Shown here: positions 1-8,760 of the stretch, one piece after another | How the letters are laid out: each line of letters opens with the position of its first letter | Position numbering within the stretch: the first letter of the stretch is position 1 | Origin: Alsobacter sp046349155 | GTDB lineage: Bacteria; Pseudomonadota; Alphaproteobacteria; Rhizobiales; Beijerinckiaceae | Assembly: GCA_046349155.1 (NCBI GenBank) | Contig: JAXMCW010000008.1 | Coordinates: 45,969-109,968, forward strand | Reading direction: 5' to 3' | Length of the DNA stretch: 64,000 bases | Translations under genes and position numbers: made by a program | Notes under the pieces: generated by a model | Seen by the model: the letters and a program-made list of their open reading frames with translations, nothing else | What the model was told of the DNA's origin: nothing | The model's database searches: none

Positions 1-1174
1 CACCTGCGGCTTCCTCGACAGCGCCAAGGCGGAGTCGCTCGCGGCGATCGGCGAAGGCCTGGCCAGGAACGGCAAGGTCATCGTGACCGGATGCATGGGC
101 GCCGAGCCCGAGCAGATCCGCGAGGCCTATCCCGGCGTGCTCGCCATCACCGGCCCGCAGGCCTACGAGAGCGTGCTCGGCGCGGTCCACGCGGCCGTGC
201 CGCCTGCGCACGATCCCTTCCTCGATCTCGTACCGCCCCAGGGCGTCAAGCTCACGCCGCGCCACTACGCCTACCTGAAGATTTCCGAGGGGTGCAACAA
301 CCGCTGCAGTTTCTGCATCATCCCAAGGCTACGGGGCGATCTGGCCTCGCGTCCGATCGGCGACGTCCTCAAGGAGGCCGAGAAGCTGGTGAAGGCCGGC
401 GTGAAGGAACTGCTCGTCATATCGCAGGACACCTCCGCCTACGGGATCGACCTGAAATATGCGACCAGCCCGTGGCAGGGGCGCGAGGTGCGCACGAAGT
501 TCCTCGATCTCGCCCGCGAACTCGGCGAGCTCGGAGCCTGGGTGCGCCTTCATTACGTCTATCCCTACCCGCACGTGGACGAGGTGATCCCGCTCATGGC
601 GGACGGCAAGGTGCTGCCCTACCTCGACATTCCCTTCCAGCACGCCTCTCCGACCGTACTGAAGGCGATGCGGCGCCCTGCCCACCAGGAAAAGACGCTG
701 GAGCGCATTCGCGCCTGGCGCGAGGTCTGCCCGGACCTCGCGGTCCGCTCGACGTTCATCGTCGGTTTTCCCGGCGAGACAGACGAGGAGTTCGAGGAAC
801 TCCTCGCCTTCCTCGACGAGGCGAAGCTGGAGCGCGTCGGTTGCTTCAAGTACGAGCCCGTGCGCGGCGCGGCGGCGAACGACCTCGGCCTGCCCACGGT
901 GCCCGAGGCGGTCAAGCAGCAGCGCTGGAACCGCTTCATGGAGCGCCAGCAGAAGGTGAGCGCCCGGCGCCTCGCCTCACGTGTCGGCCGGCGCATCAAG
1001 GTCATCATCGACGATGCAGGGCCCACGGTCGCCAAGGGCCGCTCGCAGTGGGACGCGCCGGAGATCGACGGCAACGTCTTTGTCGCGAGCCGCCGGCCTC
1101 TGCGGGTGGGCGACATCGTCACCGTGAAGGTGGAGCGGGCCGACGCCTACGACCTGCACGGGGTGGCGGTGTAG
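1..1174 (+). CDS. rimO: Ribosomal protein S12 methylthiotransferase RimO (5' end outside window)
   Basis: This is the 3' part of a radical-SAM methylthiotransferase that modifies Asp88 of ribosomal protein S12. The open frame is already running at base 2 (TCGFLDSAKAES, the N-terminal MTTase domain), so the true start lies upstream of the window. The radical-SAM cluster motif is visible as GCNNRCSFCIIP (CxxxCxxC), with a further N-terminal cysteine in VTGCMG. The C-terminal TRAM domain ends in DAYDLHGVAV, a typical RimO ending. About 390 residues are present, against about 440 for the family. It converges on the BMP transporter operon. MiaB is the nearest alternative, but the S12-type C-terminus favours RimO. 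Confidence 0.95.
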   Translation, partial: TCGFLDSAKAESLAAIGEGLARNGKVIVTGCMGAEPEQIREAYPGVLAITGPQAYESVLGAVHAAVPPAHDPFLDLVPPQGVKLTPRHYAYLKISEGCNNRCSFCIIPRLRGDLASRPIGDVLKEAEKLVKAGVKELLVISQDTSAYGIDLKYATSPWQGREVRTKFLDLARELGELGAWVRLHYVYPYPHVDEVIPLMADGKVLPYLDIPFQHASPTVLKAMRRPAHQEKTLERIRAWREVCPDLAVRSTFIVGFPGETDEEFEELLAFLDEAKLERVGCFKYEPVRGAAANDLGLPTVPEAVKQQRWNRFMERQQKVSARRLASRVGRRIKVIIDDAGPTVAKGRSQWDAPEIDGNVFVASRRPLRVGDIVTVKVERADAYDLHGVAV

Positions 1175-1357
1175 CCTGTCGACGACGAGTTGACAGACTG
1201 CCGAGGCGACACGCTCCACCCAGCCATGCGCCTCGGGACGCTCTTCGGCAACGGGCCGGGCCCCTGCCGTCGCATGCAGGCGACGCACGACGAACGGCGC
1301 GCCCAACGGATCGACGTTTCGGCCATCCCGACGATCGACGCCGCGGCCTCCGGCAGC

Positions 1358-1382
1358 AAAAAGGGCGGCCTCTCGGCCGCCC
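1358..1382 (-). terminator. Rho-independent terminator of the BMP transporter operon
   Basis: On the minus strand an 8-bp perfect stem (GGGCGGCC / GGCCGCCC) with a GAGA loop is followed directly by five T. It lies 24 bp past the stop of the BMP binding-protein gene, the last gene of the operon. Confidence 0.85.
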
Positions 1383-1405
1383 TCGCAGTCCTCCGGGCCT
1401 TCCGC

Positions 1406-2476
1406 TCACTGCGGCAGCTTGTCCTCGATGCCCTTGACGTACCAGTTCATCGAGAGAACCTGCTCGTCGGCGAGGGCGCCCTTGCCCTTGCACTCCACTT
1501 CCTTGCCGTCCTGGTTGAAGACGGGGCACTTGAAGGGGTTGAGCGCGCCCGACTTGATGGCGGCCTCGGTGTCGGTGGCGGCCTTCTTCACGTCGTCGGA
1601 CATGTTGGTGAAGGGCGCCATGTTGACCATGTTGGCCGCGAAGCCGCCCCAGGTGTCCTCGGACTTCCAGGTGCCGTCCAGCACCATCTTGGTGCGGGCG
1701 ATGTAGTAGTCGTTCCAGTTGTCGACGATGGAGGTCAGCGTCGCCTTGGGGGCGAAGCGGATCATGTCGGAGGCCTGGCCGAAGGCGAGCTTGCCGCGGG
1801 CCTCGGCCTGCTGGAGAGGCGCCGGGCTGTCCGTGTGCTGGGTGATGATGTCGGCGCCCTGGTCGAGCAGCGCCTTGGCCGCGTCGGCCTCCTTGCCGGG
1901 GTCGAACCAGGTGTTCGCCCAAACGATCTTGACCTTGACGTTCGGGTTCACCGACTGCGCGCCGAGCATGAAGGCGTTGATGCCGGACACGACTTCCGGG
2001 ATCGGGAAGGACGCGACGTAGCCGATCGTGTTGGTCTTCGTCATCTTGCCGGCGATGACGCCCTGCACGTAGCGGCCCTCGTGGAACTTGGCGGAATAGG
2101 TCGCCACGTTCTTGTCGCGCTTGTAGCCCGTCGCGTGCTCGAACTTCACGTCGGGGTATTTCTTGGCCACCTTCAGCGTCGGCTCCATGAAGCCGAAGGA
2201 GGTCGTGAAGATCAGCTTGTGGCCGGAACGGGCCAGCTGCTCGATGGAGCGCTCGCTGTCGGCCAACGGCACGTTCTCGAGGAACGTGGTCGTCACCTTG
2301 TCGCCGAGCGCCTTCTCGACGGCGAGGCGGCCCTGGTTGTGCTGGTAGCTGTAGCCGAAGTCGCCCACCGGGCCGACATAGACGAAGCCCACCTTGAGCT
2401 TGTCCGCGGCCGTGGCCGGGGCGGCGAGGCTCGCCGCGACGACGGCCGCTGCGGCCGCCTTGATCCACGTCGTCAT
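1406..2476 (-). CDS. BMP-family ABC transporter substrate-binding protein
   Basis: This is a periplasmic binding protein of the BMP/PnrA-like (basic membrane protein) family, which captures purine nucleosides or related ligands for the adjacent ABC importer. The 356-residue product starts with a Sec signal peptide (MTTWIKAAAAAVVAA, cleavage near AATA-ADK), followed by LKVGFVYVGPVGDFGYSY, the usual BMP beginning. The ATG at 2476 is chosen over an upstream in-frame start at 2638 because it has a GGAAGGA ribosome-binding site, encodes the signal peptide directly and avoids overlap with the permease gene. It is the last gene of a four-gene operon, 100 bp after the second permease and followed by a terminator. 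The ligand is inferred from the family only. Confidence 0.9.
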   Translation of the reverse strand: MTTWIKAAAAAVVAASLAAPATAADKLKVGFVYVGPVGDFGYSYQHNQGRLAVEKALGDKVTTTFLENVPLADSERSIEQLARSGHKLIFTTSFGFMEPTLKVAKKYPDVKFEHATGYKRDKNVATYSAKFHEGRYVQGVIAGKMTKTNTIGYVASFPIPEVVSGINAFMLGAQSVNPNVKVKIVWANTWFDPGKEADAAKALLDQGADIITQHTDSPAPLQQAEARGKLAFGQASDMIRFAPKATLTSIVDNWNDYYIARTKMVLDGTWKSEDTWGGFAANMVNMAPFTNMSDDVKKAATDTEAAIKSGALNPFKCPVFNQDGKEVECKGKGALADEQVLSMNWYVKGIEDKLPQ

Positions 2477-2576
2477 GTTCTCAACGTCCTTCCTGTCGTG
2501 TCGGGCGAGGTCTTGAACGGGTCCCGCCGTCCCGAGCCGGCAGACCCTGGATGCCCCGTGCGGCGACGCTAGCGCA

Positions 2577-3494
2577 TCACCGGTCCGGGACGAAAGGTGT
2601 TCCGAGCGATCCCGGCGCCGAAACGCTGCGTCGTCCACCGATCGACATCAGCACCAGGGCCACGATGGTCGCCACGTAGGGAAAAGCCGTCAGCGCCTGG
2701 GAGGGAATGCCGAGCGAGGCGGCCTGGGCATGCAACTGCAGGACGGTAGCGCCGCCGAAGAGATAGGCGCCGAAGAGCAGGCGCAGCGGCCGCCACGAGG
2801 CGAAGACCACGAGCGCCAGGGCGATCCAGCCGCGGCCCGCCGTCATGCCCGGCGACCAGAACGGCGTGTAGACGAGCGAGAGATAGGCGCCGGCCAGCCC
2901 CGCGCATCCGCCGCCGAACAGGATGGCGAGGAACCGCACCCAGGCGACTGGCAGTCCCAGCGAATGGGCGGAGGTATGGTTCTCGCCGATCGAGCGCAGG
3001 GTCAGGCCGGCCCGGCTGCGGTTGAGGAACCACAGCACGCCGAGGGCAAGCGCCAGGGAGGCATAGACGAACGGGTTCTCGCCGAAGACGAGGTTGCCCA
3101 CGACAGGCAGGTCCGTGAGGCCGGGGATGCGGATGGATGGGATCGCGTCGCGTTGCGTACCGACGAAGCCCGAGCCGATCAGGCCGGACAGCCCGAGCCC
3201 CATGATGGTCAGCGCGAGCCCGGACGCGACCTGGTTGGTCGCGAGCCCCAGCACGAGGAAGGCGAAGAGGCACGACAGCGCCATGCCCGCCAGGATCGCC
3301 GCGGCAATGCCGACGATGGAGCTCCCGGTGATGATCGCCATGGCGAAGCCGCAGGCCGCGCCGACCGCCATCATTCCCTCGACGCCGAGGTTGAGCACGC
3401 CGGAGCGCTCCACCACGAGTTCGCCGATCGCCGCGATCAGCAGGGGCGTCGCGGCGGTGATGACGGTCATCAGGACCGCTTCCCAGACGGCCAT
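2577..3494 (-). CDS. ABC transporter permease (nucleoside/BMP type), second subunit
   Basis: This is an inner-membrane permease of 305 residues with about eight to ten hydrophobic segments, of the branched-chain-type permease superfamily used by BMP-dependent importers (YufQ/NupQ-like). The N-terminal segment contains ELVVERSGVLNLGVEGMM, a signature of this subgroup. The ATG lies 1 nt after the TGA of the preceding permease, so the two are probably translationally coupled. Together with the other permease it should form the heterodimeric channel for the binding protein downstream. Confidence 0.9.
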   Translation of the reverse strand: MAVWEAVLMTVITAATPLLIAAIGELVVERSGVLNLGVEGMMAVGAACGFAMAIITGSSIVGIAAAILAGMALSCLFAFLVLGLATNQVASGLALTIMGLGLSGLIGSGFVGTQRDAIPSIRIPGLTDLPVVGNLVFGENPFVYASLALALGVLWFLNRSRAGLTLRSIGENHTSAHSLGLPVAWVRFLAILFGGGCAGLAGAYLSLVYTPFWSPGMTAGRGWIALALVVFASWRPLRLLFGAYLFGGATVLQLHAQAASLGIPSQALTAFPYVATIVALVLMSIGGRRSVSAPGSLGTPFVPDR

Positions 3495-3495
3495 G

Positions 3496-4566
3496 TCAGC
3501 CCCTCCCCCGCACGAGCCGCACGCGATAGGAGACGAGCGCGTCCGCAGCCAACACGCACATCAGCAGCACGCCCTGGAAGGCGCGCGTAAGGTCCAGCGG
3601 CAGCTTCATGGCGATCTGCGCGTTCTCGCCGCCGATCACGGTGAGCGCCACGACGAGGGCGCCGAATACCATGCCCAGGGGATGCAGCCGCCCGAGGAAG
3701 GCCACCGTGATCGCGGTGAAGCCGACGCCGCCGGAAATCGCCGGCTTGAGCTGGCCGATCTGACCCGTCACCTCGACGATGCCGGCGAGCCCGGCCAGCG
3801 CGCCCGAAATGGCGAAGGCCGCGAGCAGCAGCTTGTCGGAGTTGAAGCCCGCGAAACGGGCGGCCTTGGGACTTTCCCCCGCGACACGGACGCCGAAGCC
3901 GAAGAGGGTGCGACTCATCACGAACCAGGCGACGAGCACGACCAGCGGTCCCAGCAGCACGCCCGCGTGGAGGCGCTCGCCCTCCGCGATGAAGGGCAGC
4001 GTCGCACCGGGGTCGAAGGTCACGGTCTGCGGGAAGTTGAAACCCTTGGGGTCGCGCCACGGGCCGCGGACGAGATAGTCCAGCGTGAGGTCGGCGACAT
4101 AGACGAGCATGAGGCTCGTCAGGATCTCGCTGACGCCGAAGGCGACGCGCAGCAGCGCGGGAATGAGCGCGAAGAGCATCCCTCCGATCGCCCCGCAGAC
4201 CAGGGCCAGCACGAGCACCCAGGCGCCGGCGCCGGTGCCGTGCGCCAGCAAGGGCACGATGCTGCCCGCCAGCGCGCCCATGATGAATTGGCCCTCCGCC
4301 CCGATGTTCCAGAGGTTGGCGCGGAAGCAGAAGGACAGCCCGACGGCGATGAGGAGCAGCGGCGTCGCCTTGATGGCGAGTTCCTGCAGGGCCCAGCCCT
4401 GGGTGAGCGGCTCGATGAAATAGACGTCGAGCGCTTCGGCGGGCGAACGGCCCATCAGCGCGATGATGACGCCCCCGATCAGGATGGCCGAGACCACGGC
4501 CGCCAGCGGCGCCAGCGCACGCGCAACGGCGGGGACGTCTCCGCGCGGGACGAGTTCAAGCCGCAT
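3496..4566 (-). CDS. ABC transporter permease (nucleoside/BMP type), first subunit
   Basis: This is an inner-membrane permease of 356 residues, the YufP/NupP-like partner of the downstream permease. It is rich in transmembrane segments and contains RANLWNIGAEGQFIMG, the conserved loop of BMP-associated permeases. Its ATG overlaps the end of the ATPase gene by 11 bp, which is typical of a tightly coupled operon. It should pair with the 305-residue permease and be powered by the fused double ATPase upstream. Substrate specificity cannot be read from the sequence. Confidence 0.9.
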   Translation of the reverse strand: MRLELVPRGDVPAVARALAPLAAVVSAILIGGVIIALMGRSPAEALDVYFIEPLTQGWALQELAIKATPLLLIAVGLSFCFRANLWNIGAEGQFIMGALAGSIVPLLAHGTGAGAWVLVLALVCGAIGGMLFALIPALLRVAFGVSEILTSLMLVYVADLTLDYLVRGPWRDPKGFNFPQTVTFDPGATLPFIAEGERLHAGVLLGPLVVLVAWFVMSRTLFGFGVRVAGESPKAARFAGFNSDKLLLAAFAISGALAGLAGIVEVTGQIGQLKPAISGGVGFTAITVAFLGRLHPLGMVFGALVVALTVIGGENAQIAMKLPLDLTRAFQGVLLMCVLAADALVSYRVRLVRGRG

Positions 4567-6112
4567 GGACGTGGCTCTCCCCGCTGCCGGCCATCAGGAG
4601 GCCGATCTCCTCGCGCCCGATCTCGCGTGCGGGGTGCGTGGCCGAAAGCCGGCCGTCATGGATCACGGCGATGCGGTCGGCGATGGCGAAGATCTCGTCG
4701 AGGTCCTGGCTGATCACGATCACGGCCGCGCCGCGCGCAGCGAGATCGATGAGCGCCTGCCGGATCGTCGCGGCCGCGCCGGCGTCCACGCCCCAGGTCG
4801 GCTGGTTCACGACGAGCACGCCGGGCTCGCGCAGGATCTCCCGTCCGACCACGAATTTCTGCAGGTTTCCGCCCGACAGCGTGCCGGCCGGCGGGTCGAC
4901 CCGGCCCTTGCGCACGTCGAAGGCCTTGATGATGTCGCCGGCCACGCGCCTGGCCGCCGACGTGTCGACGAGGCCGTTGCGCGCCACGCCGCCGGTCGCG
5001 TGGCGCGACAGCACGACGTTTTCCGACAGCGACAGTTTCGGCGCGGCCGCGTGGCCGTTGCGCTCTTCCGGCACGAAGGCCGCATTGCGCCGCCGCCGCC
5101 CGTCGATCCCGATCTGGCCGACGGGGCTGGCGTCGAGTTGCACCGCTGCGTCCTCGGCCGCGACCGCCTCGCCCGACATCGCCGCGAAGAGCTCCGACTG
5201 GCCGTTGCCGGCCACGCCCGCAATGCCGACGATCTCGCCGCCGCGGACGGCGAGCGACACGTTCGACAGCGCCGTCCCGTGCAGCTCGGCCGGGGGCAGG
5301 CTGAGGTTTCTGAGCTCGAAGCGCACGGGGCCGAGCTGGTGGGCCGGCGCGGCGCGCACCTCGACCACCTCGCTGCCGACCATGAGGGCCGCGAGGCGCG
5401 AGACGCTTTCGACGCGCGGATCGCAGGCCGCCACGACCTTGCCGGCCCGCAGCACGGTGGCGCGCTGGCAGAGCCTCTTCACCTCGTCCAGGCGATGCGA
5501 GATGTAGAGCAGTCCGCAACCGGAGGATGCGAGCTTCTCGAGCGTCACGAAAAGCGTGTCCGCCTCCTGCGGCGTCAGCACGGAGGTCGGCTCGTCGAGG
5601 ATGAGGAGCTTGGGCTCGCGCAGGAGCGCGCGGACGATCTCGATTCGCTGTCGCTCGCCGGCCGAGAGCGTCCAGACCGGGCGCCTCGGCTCGAGCGCGA
5701 GGCCATAGCGCTTGCCGACCTCGGCGATGCGGCGGTCGAGGTCTCCGAGCGGTTCGCCCTTCGGCAGCGACACCGCCACGTTCTCGGCCACGGTGAGGTT
5801 GTCGAACAGCGAGAAGTGCTGGAACACCATGCCGATGCCGAGCGCGGCGGCATCGTCGGGCGCATTGAGCGCGACCGGCCGGCCCTGCCAGAGGATCTCG
5901 CCCTCGTTCGGCTGCAGCAGGCCGAAGAGAATCTTCACCAGTGTCGACTTGCCCGCGCCGTTCTCGCCCAACAGCGCGTGGATCTCGCCCGGGCGGACGT
6001 CGAGGTCGATGTGGTCATTGGCCGTGAAGGAGCCGAAGCGCTTCACGATGCCGCGCAGGCTCACGAGGGCCGGACCCGCCTCGCCGGCCGATTGCGTCTG
6101 TGCCCCTGTCAT
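4556..6112 (-). CDS. ABC transporter ATP-binding protein with two nucleotide-binding domains
   Basis: This is the 518-residue cytoplasmic ATPase of the nucleoside-type importer and the first gene of the operon. It contains two ABC domains in one chain. The first has a perfect Walker A (GENGAGKST), the signature LSAGERQRIEI and Walker B LLILDEPTS. The second has the degenerate P-loop GVAGNGQSE, signature LSGGNLQKFVVGRE and a changed Walker B (VLVVNQPTWGVD instead of DEPT). Asymmetric pairs with one weak site are known in sugar and nucleoside importers of this type. The operon reads ATPase, permease, permease, binding protein. Confidence 0.92.
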   Translation of the reverse strand: MTGAQTQSAGEAGPALVSLRGIVKRFGSFTANDHIDLDVRPGEIHALLGENGAGKSTLVKILFGLLQPNEGEILWQGRPVALNAPDDAAALGIGMVFQHFSLFDNLTVAENVAVSLPKGEPLGDLDRRIAEVGKRYGLALEPRRPVWTLSAGERQRIEIVRALLREPKLLILDEPTSVLTPQEADTLFVTLEKLASSGCGLLYISHRLDEVKRLCQRATVLRAGKVVAACDPRVESVSRLAALMVGSEVVEVRAAPAHQLGPVRFELRNLSLPPAELHGTALSNVSLAVRGGEIVGIAGVAGNGQSELFAAMSGEAVAAEDAAVQLDASPVGQIGIDGRRRRNAAFVPEERNGHAAAPKLSLSENVVLSRHATGGVARNGLVDTSAARRVAGDIIKAFDVRKGRVDPPAGTLSGGNLQKFVVGREILREPGVLVVNQPTWGVDAGAAATIRQALIDLAARGAAVIVISQDLDEIFAIADRIAVIHDGRLSATHPAREIGREEIGLLMAGSGESHVHAA

Positions 6113-6271
6113 GCCGGGACCCGCCTCCCCTCACCCCAGCGGCGGCGGGCCCCCTTCGGGATGGTCGCCGCCGCCGACCTCACGCAGTCTTGCGCAGATC
6201 GAGCGCTCGCCAAAGAGCAGAGTTTCGCGCGAATTGCTCGCAGATTGCGAGCGCTGCCTCTGCCGTGCCGC

Positions 6272-7246
6272 TCAGGGAACCAGGATCGTCGTCCCTGTCG
6301 TCTCGCGGGCCTCGAGGGCGCGGTGCGCCTCCGCGGCGTCCTTCAACTTCCACTTGTGGTTGACGGGGATCTTGACCGCGCCGGTCGTCACGACCCCGAA
6401 AAGGTCGCGCGCCATGCGCAGGAGATCGGAACGCTCCGCCGTGTAGGTGAACAGCGTGGGGCGCGTGGCGAAGAGTGAGCCCTTCTGGGCGAGGAGCCCG
6501 ATGTTGAACGCCTCGATGGGCCCGGAGGCGCTGCCGAAGCTCACGAACATACCCAGCGGCTTCAGGCAGTCCAGCGAGCCCGGGAAGGTCGCCTTGCCCA
6601 CGCCGTCATAGACCACGTCGCACTTGCGTCCCTTGGTGATTTCGCCCACCCGGGCCACGAAGTCCTCGGACGAGTACAGAATGGTGTGGTGGCAGCCGTT
6701 CTTCCTGGCGAGCTTCGCCTTGTCCTTCGTCCCGACCGTGCCGATCACGGTGGCGCCGAGGTGGTTGGCCCACTGGCTCGCGATCAGGCCCACGCCGCCG
6801 GCCGCTGCGTGAATGAGGACCGTGTCGCCCCGGCGCACCTTGTAGGTCCGGCGCAGGAGATACTGCGCGGTCAGGCCCTTGAGCATCATGCCCGCGGCGA
6901 CGTTGTAGGAGATGGCCTCGGGCAGCTTCACGAGCAGGCGGGCGGGGACGTTGCGCTCCTCCGCATAGCCGCCGTAGCCGGCCACATAGGCGACCCGGTC
7001 GCCCTTGCGATAGCCGGTGACGCCCTCGCCCACCGCGACCACGTCGCCCGCCGCCTCGCTGCCTGGAATGAAAGGCGACTGCGGCGGCGGGTAGAGGCCG
7101 GTCCGGTGGTAGACGTCGATGAAGTTGATGCCGATCGCGCGGTTCTTGACGCGCACCTCGCCCTTGCCGGGAGGCGGCAGCGCGACGTCCTCGTAGACCA
7201 TGGCCTCGGGGCCGCCGACCTTGTGTACCTGGATTGCCTTGACCAT
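6272..7246 (-). CDS. NADPH:quinone oxidoreductase (zeta-crystallin type)
   Basis: This is a 324-residue member of the zinc-independent medium-chain dehydrogenase/reductase family that transfers electrons from NADPH to quinones. It shows the family N-terminus (MVKAIQVHKVGGPEAM), the GVDVY-equivalent NFIDVYHRTGLY, and a nucleotide-binding loop HAAAGGVGLIASQWA. No zinc-binding cysteine cluster is visible. It is monocistronic, about 160 bp upstream of the ABC operon's first gene on the same strand. Its 5' side is the last recognisable backbone gene before the mobile element. Confidence 0.92.
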   Translation of the reverse strand: MVKAIQVHKVGGPEAMVYEDVALPPPGKGEVRVKNRAIGINFIDVYHRTGLYPPPQSPFIPGSEAAGDVVAVGEGVTGYRKGDRVAYVAGYGGYAEERNVPARLLVKLPEAISYNVAAGMMLKGLTAQYLLRRTYKVRRGDTVLIHAAAGGVGLIASQWANHLGATVIGTVGTKDKAKLARKNGCHHTILYSSEDFVARVGEITKGRKCDVVYDGVGKATFPGSLDCLKPLGMFVSFGSASGPIEAFNIGLLAQKGSLFATRPTLFTYTAERSDLLRMARDLFGVVTTGAVKIPVNHKWKLKDAAEAHRALEARETTGTTILVP

Positions 7247-7474
7247 GCTCGCCCTCGCAGGCCCCGCGGGCCCCCTGCCTCTGACTCGGCCGCCATCTTA
7301 CGGAGTGATGCCAGCCGATCGCTTAAGTGTTGATATTTCTATATTTTTCGGAATACGATTTCGCTCTACCCCACTTTGAGCCCCACGGTCTGCGCCGCAT
7401 GCAAAGAGCTTAAAGGACGCGCAGGGGCGTGCAAGAGCGCGAACGTTGCGGCGCCCTCCCCGACCTCCCCGCCC

Positions 7475-7500
7475 ATAACGTTCCCCGTCCGGAACATTAT
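7475..7500. repeat. Inverted repeat upstream of the ParB-like remnant
   Basis: Arms ATAACGTTCC and GGAACATTAT (9 of 10 paired) flank a 6-nt centre. It could be an operator or a hairpin in the former 5' region of the ParB-like gene, 41 bp upstream of the ATG at 7541. Function is unknown. Confidence 0.5.
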
Positions 7501-7522
7501 CCCCCGGGCCCCCCGACCCCCG

Positions 7523-7770
7523 ACGATCGACGAGAACCTTATGCGGGCGGACCTGTCGCCGGCCGAGCACTCCGCGCATGTGGCGCAGCGGAAGGCGCTC
7601 TATGAGGCGAAGCACAAGACGACGGCACACGGCGGGAACAAGGGCACGGGGGGCAAGTTCGGACCGTCTCGCCAAATTGGCGACACGGCCGACCGTTTTA
7701 CGAAAGAGGTCGCGACCAAGACCGGGCGCCCCGAGCGATCCGCCCAGGGCGCGCAGGCCTCGCCCATTGC
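7523..7770 (+). pseudogene. Remnant of a phage/plasmid ParB-like protein
   Basis: The frame here reads TIDENLMRADLSPAEHSAHV, then QRKALYEAKHKTTAHGG and SRQIGDTADRFTKEVATKTG. This matches the segment that follows the nuclease core in phage-type ParB-like proteins of alphaproteobacteria. The preceding catalytic part is missing: upstream codons (from 7376) are proline-rich and unlike ParB. After the homologous segment the frame stays open to 8602 but turns into repeated copies of the same motif and low-complexity sequence. I read it as a truncated gene whose C-terminal part has been amplified. Expression of a repeat-bearing protein from ATG 7541 cannot be excluded. Confidence 0.6.
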
Positions 7771-8184
7771 ACAGTCGCCCGGGCCTGGGCGGCGACAACG
7801 GGGGCGAGGCTTGCTCGCCGGTTGCTTCCGCGCCTTCCCGTCGCGGCCGACGGTCTTCGCCAACTGGGGAATTTCCCCAGTTGCCCCTAGATCCTCTCGG
7901 ACCGCGCCGAGGGTTCGCCAAAATGGCGAAGCTAACGACCGCTTCACGAAAGAGGTCGCGACCAAGACCGGGCGCCCCGGACGAGGCAAGGAAAACGCTC
8001 GCCAAAATGGCGACCGTTTTACGAAAGAGGTCGCGACCAAGACCGGGCGCAATTGGGAAGCATGCGGTCGCCAAATTGGCGACTGCAAACCGTCTCGCCA
8101 AATCAGCACACAGCCGCTAATCGCCAAAATGGCGATAAGCAAAGTGACCGCTTCACGAAAGAGGTCGCGACCAAGACCGGGCGC
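7669..8184. repeat. Repeat array of ParB-derived 39-bp units and TCGCCAAAWTGGCGA palindromes
   Basis: Four copies of a 39-bp unit encoding DRFTKEVATKTGR lie at 7691-7729, 7937-7975, 8012-8050 and 8146-8184, and differ only at wobble-like T/C positions. Five perfect 15-bp palindromes, TCGCCAAATTGGCGA or TCGCCAAAATGGCGA, lie at 7669, 7915, 7999, 8068 and 8121, with a degenerate one near 8094. In the ParB frame the palindrome encodes SRQ(I/N)G(D/E). The first three unit copies share one reading frame and the fourth is shifted. The first and fourth units are followed by the same further 30 or so bases (encoding PERSAQGAQAS). The array may be a by-product of duplication or a multi-site protein-binding array. 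Confidence 0.8.
7861..7883. repeat. Perfect 23-bp palindrome
   Basis: Arms CAACTGGGGAA and TTCCCCAGTTG are perfectly complementary around a single central T. It lies inside the ParB-derived array and has the same CGCCAA..TGG core as the 15-bp palindromes. It could form a strong hairpin on either strand or bind a dimeric protein. Confidence 0.75.
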
Positions 8185-8426
8185 CCCGAGCGATCCGCCC
8201 AGGGCGCGCAGGCCTCTCCCCTTGCGGATTTCGCAACGGCCTGGGCGGCAACGATGGGGGCGACGGGCGGCGAAAAGTCGTTCCGATCGGGAACGACTTC
8301 CGCCTCCTCGGGCTCGATCTCAACCCGCGGCGCCGTTCTTGAGCGCTACGAGCACGCGTTCTACAATGGTCGGACCCGGTTTCCGAGGAGAACGACCTCC
8401 TCTTCCTCGCAGCGTTGGGACAAGGC

Positions 8427-8588
8427 ATGGCAGGGCGCCCGAAAGCGAATTCGATCCGCAGGAAGCGTCTTCGCCGCGAAGCCGAAAAGGCGTCGGGCGG
8501 CTCGCACCTCTTGCAGGAGAACGGCTTCCGCTTGCTGACGGAAGACGGGCGCTTCTTGTCGCTGGAATCGGCTGGCGACGGCAAGTGA
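8427..8588 (+). CDS. Small basic hypothetical protein (53 aa)
   Basis: A short frame starts at ATG 8427 and encodes a 53-residue protein. The N-terminal half is highly basic (GRPKANSIRRKRLRREAEK). The acidic/hydrophobic second half reads LLQENGFRLLTEDGRFLSLE, with ENG and EDG turns typical of small phage proteins. The ribosome-binding site is weak (GGACAAGG). The frame is also open for 28 codons upstream (EENDLLFLAALGQG), so the start is uncertain. It lies between the ParB-derived array and a duplicated gene fragment. No function is assigned. Confidence 0.4.
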   Translation: MAGRPKANSIRRKRLRREAEKASGGSHLLQENGFRLLTEDGRFLSLESAGDGK

Positions 8589-8602
8589 TCGAGACCGTCT
8601 AG

Positions 8603-8719
8603 GATCCGTTCGCCTGGGCGGCCGCCTTCGCGGCGACCGGGACGACCGCGTTATGCCCGGATTGGTTTGAGGTGCTAGAGGACGGGCGGATCGCCTTGCA
8701 CCTGGGCGACGAGGACTGA
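8603..8719 (+). pseudogene. Fragment of a small gene repeated at 9.3 kb
   Basis: The open frame after the TAG at 8600-8602 reads DPFAWAAAFAATGTTALCPD and then WFEVLEDGRIALHLGDED before a TGA at 8717. It has no own start codon. The same peptide (GTTALCPDWF-VLEDGR) recurs in the small ORF at 9297-9524, showing two diverged copies of one gene about 710 bp apart. Confidence 0.5.
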
Positions 8720-8760
8720 AACGACAACGGCCCGACCAATGGTCGAGCCGTTCGCTTATG

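Noticed and set aside
7298..8101. 267-codon minus-strand frame across the repeat array
   Set aside because: It is the complement of the ParB-derived repeats; its own repeats only mirror the array, and no ribosome-binding site or family match is seen.
7669..8184. CRISPR array
   Set aside because: The repeats are palindromic and coding-derived with irregular spacing (75 to 246 bp) and no cas genes.
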